From assembly GCA_049975385.1 (NCBI GenBank), contig JBNGDO010000002.1, positions 1 to 64,000 of the forward strand: a DNA stretch of 64,000 bases, given 5' to 3'. This DNA is from DSWT01 sp049975385 (GTDB taxonomy: Bacteria > Chloroflexota > Anaerolineae > B4-G1 > SLSP01). Position numbers and translations under genes: made by a program. The notes below the pieces were generated by a model. That model did no database searches. It had not been told where the DNA came from and worked only from the letters and a program-made list of their open reading frames with translations. Of the stretch, positions 32,614 to 41,200 are shown one piece after another (the first letter of the stretch is position 1; each line of letters opens with the position of its first letter).

Positions 32614-34731
32614 ATGAAGAGTGAGTTCTCCCTGGCGTTTAATCAAATCTGTGCCGAGTATAGTTTGCCAAGGGAGGTTGTGCTGGATGCCGTTCGCGCG
32701 GCACTGGTCACCGCTTACCGCCGCGACTGGAAGGTCGGGTCGACACAAAACGTCACGGCTGATATCAGCCTGGAGACCGGTTTGGCGCGCATTTATCTCG
32801 AAAAGACCGTCGTTGAAGAGGTTGAGGATCCGTTCGCGCAGATCTCCTTGCCGGAAGCGCGGCGTATCAATCCAAAAATCGCTACGGATGAGCTGTTGAT
32901 GGTCGAGGTCACCCCGGGTGACTTTGGACGCATCGCGGCACAGACTGCCAAACAGGTCATCACGCAGCGGCTGCGTGAAGCGGAACGCGAAAGCCAGTTT
33001 AATCGCTTCAGTCGGCAGGAAAACGAGATCATCATCGGCACGATCCAGTCGGTGTCGCCCCGTGGCGTTACCCTGCATCTGGATCGCACGGAAGAGGCGC
33101 ACATGCCTCGCCGTGAACAGATTCCAGGGGAGCGCTACATGCTCCATCAGAAAATCCGCGTCTACGTTCTGGAAGTCAAGCGCACGTCCCGTGGACCTGA
33201 TATCATCGTCAGCCGCAGCCACCCGTTGATGCTGCGCCGTTTGTTGGAATTGGAAGTGCCCGAAATTCGCGCCGGACAGGTGGAGATCAACGCCGTCGCG
33301 CGCGAAGCGGGGACGCGTGCCAAGGTCGCTGTCTCCACTCACCAGGCCGGGCTGGATCCGGTGGGCGCGTGTGTGGGGATGCGCGGTATCCGTATTCAGA
33401 CGATTTCCAACGAGCTGCACGGCGAGCGTATCGACGTCGTCGAGTGGAACAAGGACACGAAAATCTTCATCGCTAACGCTCTGAGTATGAATCAGGTGAT
33501 CAGCGTTGTGTTGGACGAGAATAACTCCGGCGGGCGTACTGCTTCGGTGGTGGTGCTGGATGACCAGCTTTCACTGGCGATTGGTCGCTCTGGGCAGAAC
33601 GCGCGGCTGGCAGCCAAGCTTACCGGCTGGCGGGTAGATATCCAGGGGGCGACGGAGGCTGCGTTGTGGGCGCTGGAACAGGTCAATAACACGCCGGAAC
33701 TGCTGGACGTGCTTAAAGCTAACGCTTCCCTGGTGCCGCGCCTGGCAGGCATTATGCGCACCCACGAAAGCGATCGTTATCCGTACACCGACGAAGAACG
33801 CCGTATTCTCAAGAGTACCGTGGAAGCCGTGCGTGAAGCCGTCATCGCGCGGAGGGATGCGGAACGTCCGGCGACGCGTCAGGCCCGCGCACGGCGCTCC
33901 GCTCAGGAAAAGATCGAGGAAGAGCGCCGGCAGGCGCAGCAGGCTGCGCGCGCGCGTGTGCCAGCCGCAGCCTATGAACAATCTCTCGCCGTGCTCGACC
34001 TGTCGGATAAGGTTCATAGTCATCTTGCCAGCAGCGGTCTTGCCAGCGTTGGAGAGGTGATGGAGCGTATGGCTTTAGGCGACGAAGCCTTGTTGATGAT
34101 CGAAGGCATTGGTGCGAAGGCGTTGCGCGAAATCAAAGACACCATGGATGAGAGCGGATTGCAGTTTGTTGAACCTACGGCNNNNNNNNNNGCCGAGCTC
34201 GCAGTATCTGAAGAAGAAAAAGCTGTCGTCACCGCTGATGCCGAGGCTGAAGTTGTCGAAGCCGACGAGCTCGTGAGCGCGTCTGAAGAAGAGGACGCGA
34301 CTGCTCCGGCAGTGGCTCAGGCCGTTTCTACAGAGGGTGAACCATCTGAGGAGGAAGTAGAAGCGGTCGCTGAACCGGAGATGACAGTCACAGAAGTGGC
34401 CACGGATGTGTCACCCGAACCTGAGACCGAAGTTGCGGTTGAAGCCGAGGCAGAAGTTGCCGAGGAAGCAGGCGAGGAAGCGCCGATAGATATCACGACT
34501 CAGGCTGAGGAATTGGCTATAGAAACCTTTGACGAGGTATTAGAGGAATTTCCGGAAGTATTCGAGGATGAAGATTTCTTGGATGGTGACGATGATGGGC
34601 GCAAAGGTAAACGAAAGAGAAAGAAGAGGAAAGGGCGCACAGTGGTTTACGATGAAAAAACTGGTGAAACCTTTGTCGTGCGCAAGCGACGTCATCAGGA
34701 TGTGTGGACCGATTTCGACGAAGAGTTTTAG
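32614..34731 (+). CDS. nusA: Transcription termination/antitermination factor NusA
   Basis: About 705 residues. The N-terminal RNA-polymerase-binding domain (~1-125) is followed by an S1 domain (~135-200, GTIQSVSPRGVTLHLDRTEEAHMP), KH1 and KH2 (~205-350, VDPVGACVG-type GLDPVGACVGMRGIRIQ and LAIGRSGQNARLAAKLTGW), and a helix-hairpin-helix region near 450-520. An unusual acidic Glu/Ala/Val tail of ~150 residues and a basic end (KGKRKRKKRKGRTVVYDEKTGE) follow. Ten Ns interrupt the tail at 34182-34191, so its length is uncertain. Upstream rimP is absent. Confidence 0.93.
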   Translation: MKSEFSLAFNQICAEYSLPREVVLDAVRAALVTAYRRDWKVGSTQNVTADISLETGLARIYLEKTVVEEVEDPFAQISLPEARRINPKIATDELLMVEVTPGDFGRIAAQTAKQVITQRLREAERESQFNRFSRQENEIIIGTIQSVSPRGVTLHLDRTEEAHMPRREQIPGERYMLHQKIRVYVLEVKRTSRGPDIIVSRSHPLMLRRLLELEVPEIRAGQVEINAVAREAGTRAKVAVSTHQAGLDPVGACVGMRGIRIQTISNELHGERIDVVEWNKDTKIFIANALSMNQVISVVLDENNSGGRTASVVVLDDQLSLAIGRSGQNARLAAKLTGWRVDIQGATEAALWALEQVNNTPELLDVLKANASLVPRLAGIMRTHESDRYPYTDEERRILKSTVEAVREAVIARRDAERPATRQARARRSAQEKIEEERRQAQQAARARVPAAAYEQSLAVLDLSDKVHSHLASSGLASVGEVMERMALGDEALLMIEGIGAKALREIKDTMDESGLQFVEPTXXXXAELAVSEEEKAVVTADAEAEVVEADELVSASEEEDATAPAVAQAVSTEGEPSEEEVEAVAEPEMTVTEVATDVSPEPETEVAVEAEAEVAEEAGEEAPIDITTQAEELAIETFDEVLEEFPEVFEDEDFLDGDDDGRKGKRKRKKRKGRTVVYDEKTGETFVVRKRRHQDVWTDFDEEF
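34182..34191. other. Assembly gap (10 N)
   Basis: Ten ambiguous bases lie in the nusA acidic tail. Downstream sequence stays open and acidic in the same frame, so the frame is plausible, but the true gap length is unknown. Confidence 0.98.
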
Positions 34732-35159
34732 CGTTGAGCACGCGCCAGCTTAGCAATCTTTGGGCTAGTCCTAGCAAGGATAACCTGGAACCGAACAGGG
34801 TCTTGACGCCTGTTTTCTTGTCCGTTGGGCAAGAGAGTTGGTAGGTAGGCTCTGATGGTCATCAGGACTGTTATGATGAACCGATACGACGGGTGAGGTT
34901 AGTCTAGCAGGATACAACTCATTGTCTTGAGGACATGAGGGACGCCAGAAGGTTGTTGGCGTCCCTTTTTTGTTTCACTGATACAAATACAACTTTCTAA
35001 GGTAGTTCCAGGATTTAAACCAGGCCACATCAGAGGAAAGTTCCTGCGGCAGCGCCAAAGTCTGGCTCGGTTTAGTTTCCTGGAACGGCCTAGACGTCTA
35101 TACGCTTTCAGGGAAGCCGAAGTCGTTTAGTTTCGTACGCACGGATCAGTCGGTGAGTT
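34732..35159. other. Unusually long structured gap between nusA and ylxR
   Basis: About 430 bp without a gene inside what is normally a tight nusA-ylxR-infB operon. The first 240 bp have several short palindromes (for example CTGATGGTCATCAGG near 34851-34866) and end in a strong terminator. No known riboswitch consensus such as a T-box motif was found. The second half leads to ylxR and shows TTTCCTGGAAC/GTTCCAGGA-like complementary words. Could hold a small RNA or an infB leader. Confidence 0.55.
34939..34971 (+). terminator. Strong intrinsic terminator
   Basis: GGGACGCCA (34939-34947) and TGGCGTCCC (34957-34965) form a perfect 9-bp GC-rich stem with a 9-nt loop followed by six Ts. It is the clearest rho-independent terminator in the window, placed between nusA and ylxR-infB. 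Confidence 0.9.
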
Positions 35160-35504
35160 ATGGTAAAGAAAAAGCAACAATCGCGACCAAAGCACATCCC
35201 GGAACGCACATGCGTGGCGTGCCGTTCCCGTGGCGCGAAGCGTGCACTTGTGCGTGTGGTGCGCCTTCCTGAGGGTGGTGTGGTGGTTGATGAAACGGGT
35301 AAGCAGAAAGGGCGCGGCGCGTATTTGTGTCGCCAGCGTGTGTGCTGGAATAAAGCCCTCACTCGTGGCGCGCTTGAGCGCGCGTTGCGCGTGACCCTTT
35401 CTGCGGAGGAAGTTACAGCTTTACAGGCGTATGCGGCTTTGCTTCCAGAAATATTGGAGCCAGAAGCAGCGGATCATGGTTCGAACGCCATTCCGGGGAA
35501 CTAG
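35160..35504 (+). CDS. ylxR: YlxR-family RNA-binding protein
   Basis: 114 residues of the DUF448/YlxR family. ERTCVACRSRGAKRALVRVVR (~15-35) and the signature GRGAYLC (~58-64) are present. YlxR proteins bind RNA or nucleoid components and usually sit between nusA and infB, as here. The C-terminal ~25 residues are variable. The start ATG follows CGGTGAG, a modest ribosome-binding site. An L7Ae-like ylxQ gene, common next to it, is missing. Confidence 0.88.
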   Translation: MVKKKQQSRPKHIPERTCVACRSRGAKRALVRVVRLPEGGVVVDETGKQKGRGAYLCRQRVCWNKALTRGALERALRVTLSAEEVTALQAYAALLPEILEPEAADHGSNAIPGN

Positions 35505-35584
35505 AGCTGAAAGATGCCGTCAAGTAGGCAGACGGCGATAAGATTATCGGTTCCCGGACTATCATTGAAGGAGGAGGTTTGAGT

Positions 35585-37369
35585 ATGGAAGAGAAAGAAG
35601 TCACGATTCCAGAGATTATTACCGTGCGTGATTTGGCTGAATTATTGGGGGAGACGCCCATCAAAGTCATCAAAACCTTGATGAGCAATGGCGTGCTCGC
35701 CAGCATCAACCAGCAGATTGACTTCGATACCGCAGCGGTGATCGCCAGTGAGTTCGATTTTGAGGCGAAGCAACCCTACGCAGAGCTTGAAGAAGATCGA
35801 GAAACCGAGCTCTCTGCATGGCAAATTCTTCTCTCCACGGAAGATCCGGAGGATCTTTGTGACCGTCCGCCGGTTGTGACTGTTTTGGGGCACGTAGATC
35901 ATGGCAAAACATCCCTCCTTGATGCTATCCGGCATACCGATGTGGTGGGTGGAGAAAGCGGCGGCATTACGCAGCATATCGGTGCGTACCAGGTTAAGCA
36001 TGCCGGGCGTCGAATTACTTTTCTGGACACGCCCGGTCACGAAGCGTTCACCGCCATGCGTGCAAGAGGTGCGAATACCACCGACATTGCGGTGCTCGTC
36101 GTTGCCGCCGACGATGGCGTCAAGCCACAGACGGTTGAGGCACTCAACCACGCGCGTGCTGCGCACGTACCGATCATCGTCGCCTTGAACAAGATCGACA
36201 AGGCGAACGCGCGTCCCGAGGTCGTCAAACAGCAGTTGAGCGACCAGGGACTGATGCCGGACGAATGGGGTGGGGATACGATGATTATCCCCGTCTCTGC
36301 GCGGAACCGCGAAGGTTTGGAAGACTTGCTCGAAGCGATCTTGTTAGTGGCCGATGAGGCCTGTGTCCAGGCTAACCCGGAACGAGAAGCGGTGGGCACG
36401 GTCCTGGAGGGGCGTCTTGATAAGCGTCAGGGATCGCTGGCGACTGTCCTGATTCAAAATGGAACGTTGCGCACCGGCGATGTGGTTGTCGTTGGCAAGA
36501 CCTGGGGAAAGGTCCGCGCACTCCAGGATGAAAACGAAAAGCGCCACCGGACTGCGCCACCGGCCACGCCCACTGTCATCATTGGGTTGCACGATGTTCC
36601 CGAAGCTGGAGATCGCCTTGAGGTCACCAAGGATGAACGCACGGCGCGCGCCATAGCGGAGAAACGCCAGGAAGAGGCACGGGCCAAAGAACTGGCGCGC
36701 ACGGCGGTGCGTCCACTTTCGTTGGACGATATTTCCAGCCGCATCCGCGAAGGACAGGTCAAGGAACTAAACATTGTCCTCAAAACTGATGTGCAGGGTT
36801 CCATCGAGCCGATTGTCACCAGCTTGAAACGGCTGAGCAACGACGAGGTGAAGGTCAACCTGATTCACGCGGCTGCCGGTAACGTCAACGAGTCGGACAT
36901 CAACCTGGCAATGGCCTCTGAGGCCATCGTCATCGGCTTCCGCGTCACAGCAGATACCTCGGCGCGCCGTATGTCCGATATGGAAGACCTCCCCATCCAA
37001 ATGTACGAAATTATCTACGAGATCGTCGATGACGTGGAAAAGGCGATGAAGGGTATGCTCGCACCGGTCTATGAAGAGAAGGTGATCGGTGAAGCGCAGG
37101 TGCGCCAAACCTTCGATATCCCCCGTGTCGGGCGCGTGGCCGGATGTTACGTCACCAATGGTGTTATCCAGCGCAATGCCAAGGCGCGCGTGCTGCGTAA
37201 TGGCGATGTGCTCCACGAGGGTGGGTTGGATTCCCTCAAGCGCTTCGAGAAGGATGTGCGTGAGGTGCGTCAGAACTATGAATGTGGCGTTAAGTTAGCG
37301 GGCTTTGATGCTGTTGAATCAGGAGATCGCCTGCAATTCTTTGTGATGGAACGGGTCGCGGTCGTTTAG
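35585..37369 (+). CDS. infB: Translation initiation factor IF-2
   Basis: 594 residues from the ATG at 35585, 8-9 nt after GGAGGAGG; the TTG 6 nt earlier is too close. An IF2_N domain (TVRDLAELLGETPIKVIKTLMSNG) is at residues ~10-35. The GTPase domain has G1 GHVDHGKTSL, G3 DTPGHEAFTAMR, G4 NKID, then domains II-IV with VLKTDVQGSIEPI and a C-terminal fMet-tRNA-binding C2 domain. The long N-terminal extension of many IF-2 proteins is absent; this is a short form. It places initiator tRNA on the 30S subunit. Confidence 0.95.
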   Translation: MEEKEVTIPEIITVRDLAELLGETPIKVIKTLMSNGVLASINQQIDFDTAAVIASEFDFEAKQPYAELEEDRETELSAWQILLSTEDPEDLCDRPPVVTVLGHVDHGKTSLLDAIRHTDVVGGESGGITQHIGAYQVKHAGRRITFLDTPGHEAFTAMRARGANTTDIAVLVVAADDGVKPQTVEALNHARAAHVPIIVALNKIDKANARPEVVKQQLSDQGLMPDEWGGDTMIIPVSARNREGLEDLLEAILLVADEACVQANPEREAVGTVLEGRLDKRQGSLATVLIQNGTLRTGDVVVVGKTWGKVRALQDENEKRHRTAPPATPTVIIGLHDVPEAGDRLEVTKDERTARAIAEKRQEEARAKELARTAVRPLSLDDISSRIREGQVKELNIVLKTDVQGSIEPIVTSLKRLSNDEVKVNLIHAAAGNVNESDINLAMASEAIVIGFRVTADTSARRMSDMEDLPIQMYEIIYEIVDDVEKAMKGMLAPVYEEKVIGEAQVRQTFDIPRVGRVAGCYVTNGVIQRNAKARVLRNGDVLHEGGLDSLKRFEKDVREVRQNYECGVKLAGFDAVESGDRLQFFVMERVAVV

Positions 37370-37450
37370 GTGGGACGCACTTCGGCTTAAAAATGATCAG
37401 CCAGTTCGCTAAAACTGACATAGTAGTACGTTTGTAAGTGCGTCCCACCT
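37368..37450 (+). promoter_or_regulatory. 15-bp inverted repeat between infB and rbfA
   Basis: AGGTGGGACGCACTT (37368-37382) is perfectly inverted as AAGTGCGTCCCACCT (37436-37450). The 53-nt loop contains a smaller complementary pair. It starts on the infB stop codon and ends before the rbfA ribosome-binding site. It may be a terminator-like or processing hairpin within the operon. Confidence 0.7.
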
Positions 37451-37477
37451 CGGTTGGGAGCGATTAAGGAGGCACGT

Positions 37478-37870
37478 ATGGGAAAGAAATATATGGGGCG
37501 CGTGAGCCAGTTGATCCGTCGCAAACTCACGCAGTTGCTTATCGAAGAGAGCAATGATCCCCGCCTGGAGAACGTCACCATCACTGATGTGGTGGTTAAC
37601 CGGGATACGACACGCGCGGAAGTCTTCTTCAGTATCATTGGCTCGGCAGAGGATATCGCCGTGACACAGGCCGCGCTCGATGGTGCGGCTGGCTGGCTGC
37701 GTAGTGAGATGGCGCCGACGTTGCGCCTGCGCAACCTGCCGCACTTGGTGTTCACTTACGATCCCTCGCTGGCCCATGGTGCGCGGATCGAGGAGCTGCT
37801 CCACGAACTGCACGCGGACGATGCCGGTTTGGACGATGTAGAAGAGGACGTCGACGGCGATGACAGCTAA
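37478..37870 (+). CDS. rbfA: 30S ribosome-binding factor A
   Basis: 130 residues from the ATG at 37478, selected by AAGGAGG 8 nt upstream. The RbfA KH-like fold is shown by RVSQLIRRKLTQLLIEESNDPRL (~6-28), VTITDVVVNRDTTRAEVFFS (~32-51) and LRLRNLPHLVFTYDPSLAHGARIEELL near the end. It helps mature the 30S 5' end of 16S rRNA. The C-terminal 20 residues are very acidic. It overlaps the next gene by 11 bp. Confidence 0.92.
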   Translation: MGKKYMGRVSQLIRRKLTQLLIEESNDPRLENVTITDVVVNRDTTRAEVFFSIIGSAEDIAVTQAALDGAAGWLRSEMAPTLRLRNLPHLVFTYDPSLAHGARIEELLHELHADDAGLDDVEEDVDGDDS

Positions 37871-38870
37871 TCCATCGACAGAAGCGCTTCACCAAGCGGC
37901 GGCGTTGCTTAAACAGCGCCGCCGCCCGTTGATCATCTCTCACCCGCGCCCTGATGGGGATACCATCGGTTGCGCATTGGCCTTGCGGTTGGCCCTTCTG
38001 CAGATAGGCCAAAATCCGATTTTGGCATGTGTACATCCTCTCCCCTCAAGCGTTGCTTATTTACCAGGCGCGAAGACCTACGTAAGCGATGTCTCCGAAG
38101 ATACCGACATCGATCTCGTGATCGCCGTGGATATGAGCGATTTGAACCGTACCGGTGGCATTTACAAGGACGCCTGGCGCGGGAAGCTGCCGCTGTTAGT
38201 CATCGACCATCACGCGACAAACGAGGCCTTTGGGGATGTCAACCTGGTCGATCCCGACGCGGCGGCGACGGCGCTGCCGCTGGCGCCGCTTTTTGAGGCA
38301 CTCGATGTCCCGTTGACCGCTGACATGGCAACCTGCCTGCTCGTCGCTGTCCTCACCGATACGCGGGGGCTGCGCACGTCTAACACCACACCGGAGGTAT
38401 TACGTTTTGTTGGTCGGTTGATCGAGGCTGGTGGCGATTATCTCGGCGTGATGGAAAAAGCCTTGGACTCGGTCCCTTACCGGCAGATGCGCGGGTGGGC
38501 CGTGGCGCTGGAACGCCTGCAACTCGACGGCGCGATGGCCTGGACCACATTTCCACTGGCCGAAAAGATGGCCCTCGGCATCGAAGATCACGACGATCTC
38601 GACCTGGGCAATTTGCTCAGCCGGGTGGCGGAGGCGAAGATTGTGGCGACCTTCCTCGAAATGCGCGACCGCACGGTAAAGGTGAGTTTGCGCTCGCGGC
38701 CCGGTTACAACGTGGCCTGGATTGCCAAAGCTCTGGAGGGCGGCGGTCACCACCAGGCTGCCGGCTGTTCCGTGACCGGCGACCTTGACACGGCACAATC
38801 GCGCGTATTGCCCCTCGTGCGCGAAGAATTGGCAAAGAGACTACAAAGGTCTCACGCGATGCCTGATTGA
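37860..38870 (+). CDS. nrnA: DHH-family oligoribonuclease/pAp phosphatase (NrnA-like)
   Basis: 336 residues. DHH domain motifs: ISHPRPDGDTIGCALAL (~26-42), VDMSD (~90), and the DHH-type VIDHHATNEAFG (~117-128). DHHA1 domain has GGGHHQAAGC (~294-303). NrnA degrades 2-5-nt RNAs and dephosphorylates 3'-phosphoadenosine 5'-phosphate, and commonly sits between rbfA and truB in such operons. It is translationally coupled to rbfA. Its last codons fall in a hairpin element (38841-38930). Confidence 0.88.
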   Translation: MTANPSTEALHQAAALLKQRRRPLIISHPRPDGDTIGCALALRLALLQIGQNPILACVHPLPSSVAYLPGAKTYVSDVSEDTDIDLVIAVDMSDLNRTGGIYKDAWRGKLPLLVIDHHATNEAFGDVNLVDPDAAATALPLAPLFEALDVPLTADMATCLLVAVLTDTRGLRTSNTTPEVLRFVGRLIEAGGDYLGVMEKALDSVPYRQMRGWAVALERLQLDGAMAWTTFPLAEKMALGIEDHDDLDLGNLLSRVAEAKIVATFLEMRDRTVKVSLRSRPGYNVAWIAKALEGGGHHQAAGCSVTGDLDTAQSRVLPLVREELAKRLQRSHAMPD

Positions 38871-38930
38871 ACGAAGACCTATTCTGAACAATGGGTCTGT
38901 ATAACACAATACACGCTGAGACTTTTGTGC
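38841..38930 (+). repeat. CTACAAAG/TGAGACTTTTGT hairpin element, copy 1
   Basis: CTACAAAGGTCTCA (38841-38854) is matched by TGAGACTTTTGT (38917-38928), and AGACCTATTCTGAACAATGGGTCT forms an inner hairpin. It spans the nrnA stop. The same words recur at 44803-44880. Confidence 0.55.
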
Positions 38931-38977
38931 TCTTTACTGCCGCTGAAGGCTGATCGCTGAAAGCTGATGGCAAGCTA

Positions 38978-39859
38978 ATGAACGGCTTCCTCATCGTCGA
39001 CAAACCCGCCGGAATGACGTCTCACGATGTCGTCAATGCCGTGCGGCGGATGGCGGGAACGCGCCGCGTGGGACACACGGGCACGCTCGACCCGCTGGCG
39101 ACGGGCGTGCTGGTGCTGGCGCTCGGTGCGGCGACGCGGCTGGTGCAGTTCATCGCTGGCAGCGATAAGACCTATCGCGCCACACTGCGCCTGGGCCAAA
39201 CGACGACGACCTACGATGCCGACGGCGAGGTCGTCGAACGCCGTCCGGTGATGGTTAGCCAGGCGGAGATCAAAGCGGCGCTGGCGAGGTTCCATGGGGA
39301 CAGCGCACAGATACCACCGATGTATTCCGCCGTCAAAGTCAAGGGACAGAAGCTCTACAAACTGGCACGGCAGGGCAAAGAGATCGAACGTGCACCGCGT
39401 CCCATCACGATTCACCGTTTGGACGTCGTGGAGTGGGCATTGCCCGACCTGACTATCGAAGTGGCCTGCTCGGCGGGGACGTACGTCCGTAGCCTGGCCC
39501 ACGACGTGGGGCAGATGCTCGGTTGCGGCGCGCATCTGATCGCGCTCACCCGTACGGCGGCGGGCGAGTTTCGCCTTGCAGACGCTTACACGTTGGAGGC
39601 GCTGCGCGCGCTGGCGCAGGCCGGACGATTGGCGGAAGCCCTGCTGCCGCTGAAGACAGCGCTCACGGCGTTGCCGGTGGTGAAGCTTACGCCGGAGCAG
39701 GTGCAGGCGGTACGCTTCGGCCAGACGATAACGCTGGATAATCCGCCCGCTGCTGAGTTGGTGCAAGCGCGCGCCGCCGCCGGGCAGCTCGTCGCTGTGA
39801 TGCTCCCGGTCGAACCGGGGATGTGGCGGCCCAAGCTGGTCTTTTCGTCAGCAGATTGA
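38978..39859 (+). CDS. truB: tRNA pseudouridine(55) synthase
   Basis: 293 residues. Motif I FLIVDKPAGMTSHDVV is at the start, and the catalytic-Asp motif GHTGTLDPLATGVLVLALGAATR at ~32-54 is intact. YRATLRLGQTTTTYDADG, PPMYSAVKVKGQKLY and the ACSAGTYVRSLAHDVG block follow. It converts U55 in the T-loop of tRNA. The C-terminal ~70 residues resemble a PUA-like domain. The last residues SAD and the stop come from a TCAGCAGATTGAGCAGAT intergenic element. Confidence 0.94.
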   Translation: MNGFLIVDKPAGMTSHDVVNAVRRMAGTRRVGHTGTLDPLATGVLVLALGAATRLVQFIAGSDKTYRATLRLGQTTTTYDADGEVVERRPVMVSQAEIKAALARFHGDSAQIPPMYSAVKVKGQKLYKLARQGKEIERAPRPITIHRLDVVEWALPDLTIEVACSAGTYVRSLAHDVGQMLGCGAHLIALTRTAAGEFRLADAYTLEALRALAQAGRLAEALLPLKTALTALPVVKLTPEQVQAVRFGQTITLDNPPAAELVQARAAAGQLVAVMLPVEPGMWRPKLVFSSAD

Positions 39860-39943
39860 GCAGATGAAGCGATTTTCTTAAGGTGCGTCAATTCACTGAT
39901 TCGCCGATTCGCTCATTCGCTGATTCTTTCTCGCCGAGGTCAT

Positions 39944-41140
39944 ATGGCGGACGTCTATTTCAAGAAAACTATCGATTTTTATCATAACGGGCATACTCTG
40001 CACTTCCACGTGGCGCAGGGTTTGTTCAGCAGCCACCAGGTCGACGTGGGGACGGCGCGGCTGCTGCGCAGTCTCCCGGATGCTCCGCCTTTCGCCAAAA
40101 TCCTCGATCTCGGCTGCGGCTACGGCCCGCTGGGACTGGCGCTGAAGACGCTGTGTCCTGAGAGCGTCGTCCACGCGGTGGATCGCGATGCGCTTGCCTT
40201 GGAGTACACGCGCCAGAATGCGCTGCTCAACGATCTCACGGGTGTCGAGGTTTACGCCAGCCTGGGGTACGATGACGTCTCAACCCGCGATTTCGATCTC
40301 ATCATCTCCAACATTCCCGGTAAGGCCGGCGAGACGGTCATCGCCAGCTTGCTGCGCGATGCCGTCTATTTCTTGAAGCCAGGTGGCCTGGTCGCCATCG
40401 TTGTCGTTGCGCCGTTGGAAGCCACAGTCGCGCAGGCGCTGGACGATCCGGGCATCGAAATCGCCTTCCAGGAAACCCGCTCCGGCCACGCTATCTTCCA
40501 CTATCGCTTCACCGAAGCCTACCGTGCTGCGCAGCCGCCGTTCGCCGGTGCGCTGGCGCGGGGCCTGTATCACCGCGACACTGTCGAAATCTCCGTCGCG
40601 TCATTGACGTTCCAGATGCAGACGGCGCGTGGCTTGCCTGAGTTTGATTCGCTCAGCTACGGCAGTCTCCTGTTGCTGAAAAATCTGGCGCGTTTGCAGG
40701 AGAAGCCGGTAGCGCGCGCGATTGTCCACAACCCGGGACAGGGGCACATCCCGGTTGCGTTGTGGAAGGTGTTTCAGCCTGAGTCCATCGCCCTCGTGGA
40801 TCGGGACTTGCTGGGCTTGCGCTATACACGCGACAATCTGCTCCAGAATGGCTGTCCCGCAGCACGGATGACCTCCGCACACCAAATCGGATTGGATGGG
40901 GAGGAAGGCATGGCCGATTTGATCGTTGGGATGTTACGCGAGGAGGAGGGCCAGGAAGCGGCGGAACAGTTGACGCAGCAGGCGGCTGCGCTGCTTGCGC
41001 CGGAGGGCGAACTGTGGCTGGTCGCCGGATCGACGCCCATTACACGGCTGGAAAAGGCGGTTGGATCTGCCAAACTGTTGCGGACTGTCAAACGCAAGCG
41101 CGACAAGCGCATGAGCCTGCTAATGATGCAACGTCGATAA
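39944..41140 (+). CDS. RsmC/RlmG-like double-domain methyltransferase
   Basis: 398 residues with two Rossmann methyltransferase halves, as in RsmC/RlmG 16S/23S guanine-N2 methyltransferases. In the first half motif I is ILDLGCGYGPLGLAL (~53-67) and the acidic loop VHAVDRDALALEYTRQNA follows, but the catalytic NPPY/F motif is replaced by SNIPGKAGE (~121-129). The second half has a similar layout (HNPGQGHIPVALWKVF; ALVDRDLLGLRYTRDNLLQNG) without a full SAM-binding glycine motif. Target nucleotide is unknown and the altered motif questions classical N2-guanine activity. Confidence 0.7.
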   Translation: MADVYFKKTIDFYHNGHTLHFHVAQGLFSSHQVDVGTARLLRSLPDAPPFAKILDLGCGYGPLGLALKTLCPESVVHAVDRDALALEYTRQNALLNDLTGVEVYASLGYDDVSTRDFDLIISNIPGKAGETVIASLLRDAVYFLKPGGLVAIVVVAPLEATVAQALDDPGIEIAFQETRSGHAIFHYRFTEAYRAAQPPFAGALARGLYHRDTVEISVASLTFQMQTARGLPEFDSLSYGSLLLLKNLARLQEKPVARAIVHNPGQGHIPVALWKVFQPESIALVDRDLLGLRYTRDNLLQNGCPAARMTSAHQIGLDGEEGMADLIVGMLREEEGQEAAEQLTQQAAALLAPEGELWLVAGSTPITRLEKAVGSAKLLRTVKRKRDKRMSLLMMQRR

Positions 41141-41200
41141 GATGCGTCATCTGCAATTCGCATAGTTCGCAATTCATAATTCGTAATTCGTAATTCGCAT

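Noticed and set aside
34732..34971. T-box or other known riboswitch before infB
   Set aside because: No T-box sequence or other riboswitch consensus could be recognised, so only an unspecific structured region is reported.
35479..35490. TTCGAA-type tRNA T-arm look-alike in ylxR
   Set aside because: There is no acceptor or anticodon stem around it and it lies in a well-supported coding sequence. No tRNA gene was found elsewhere.
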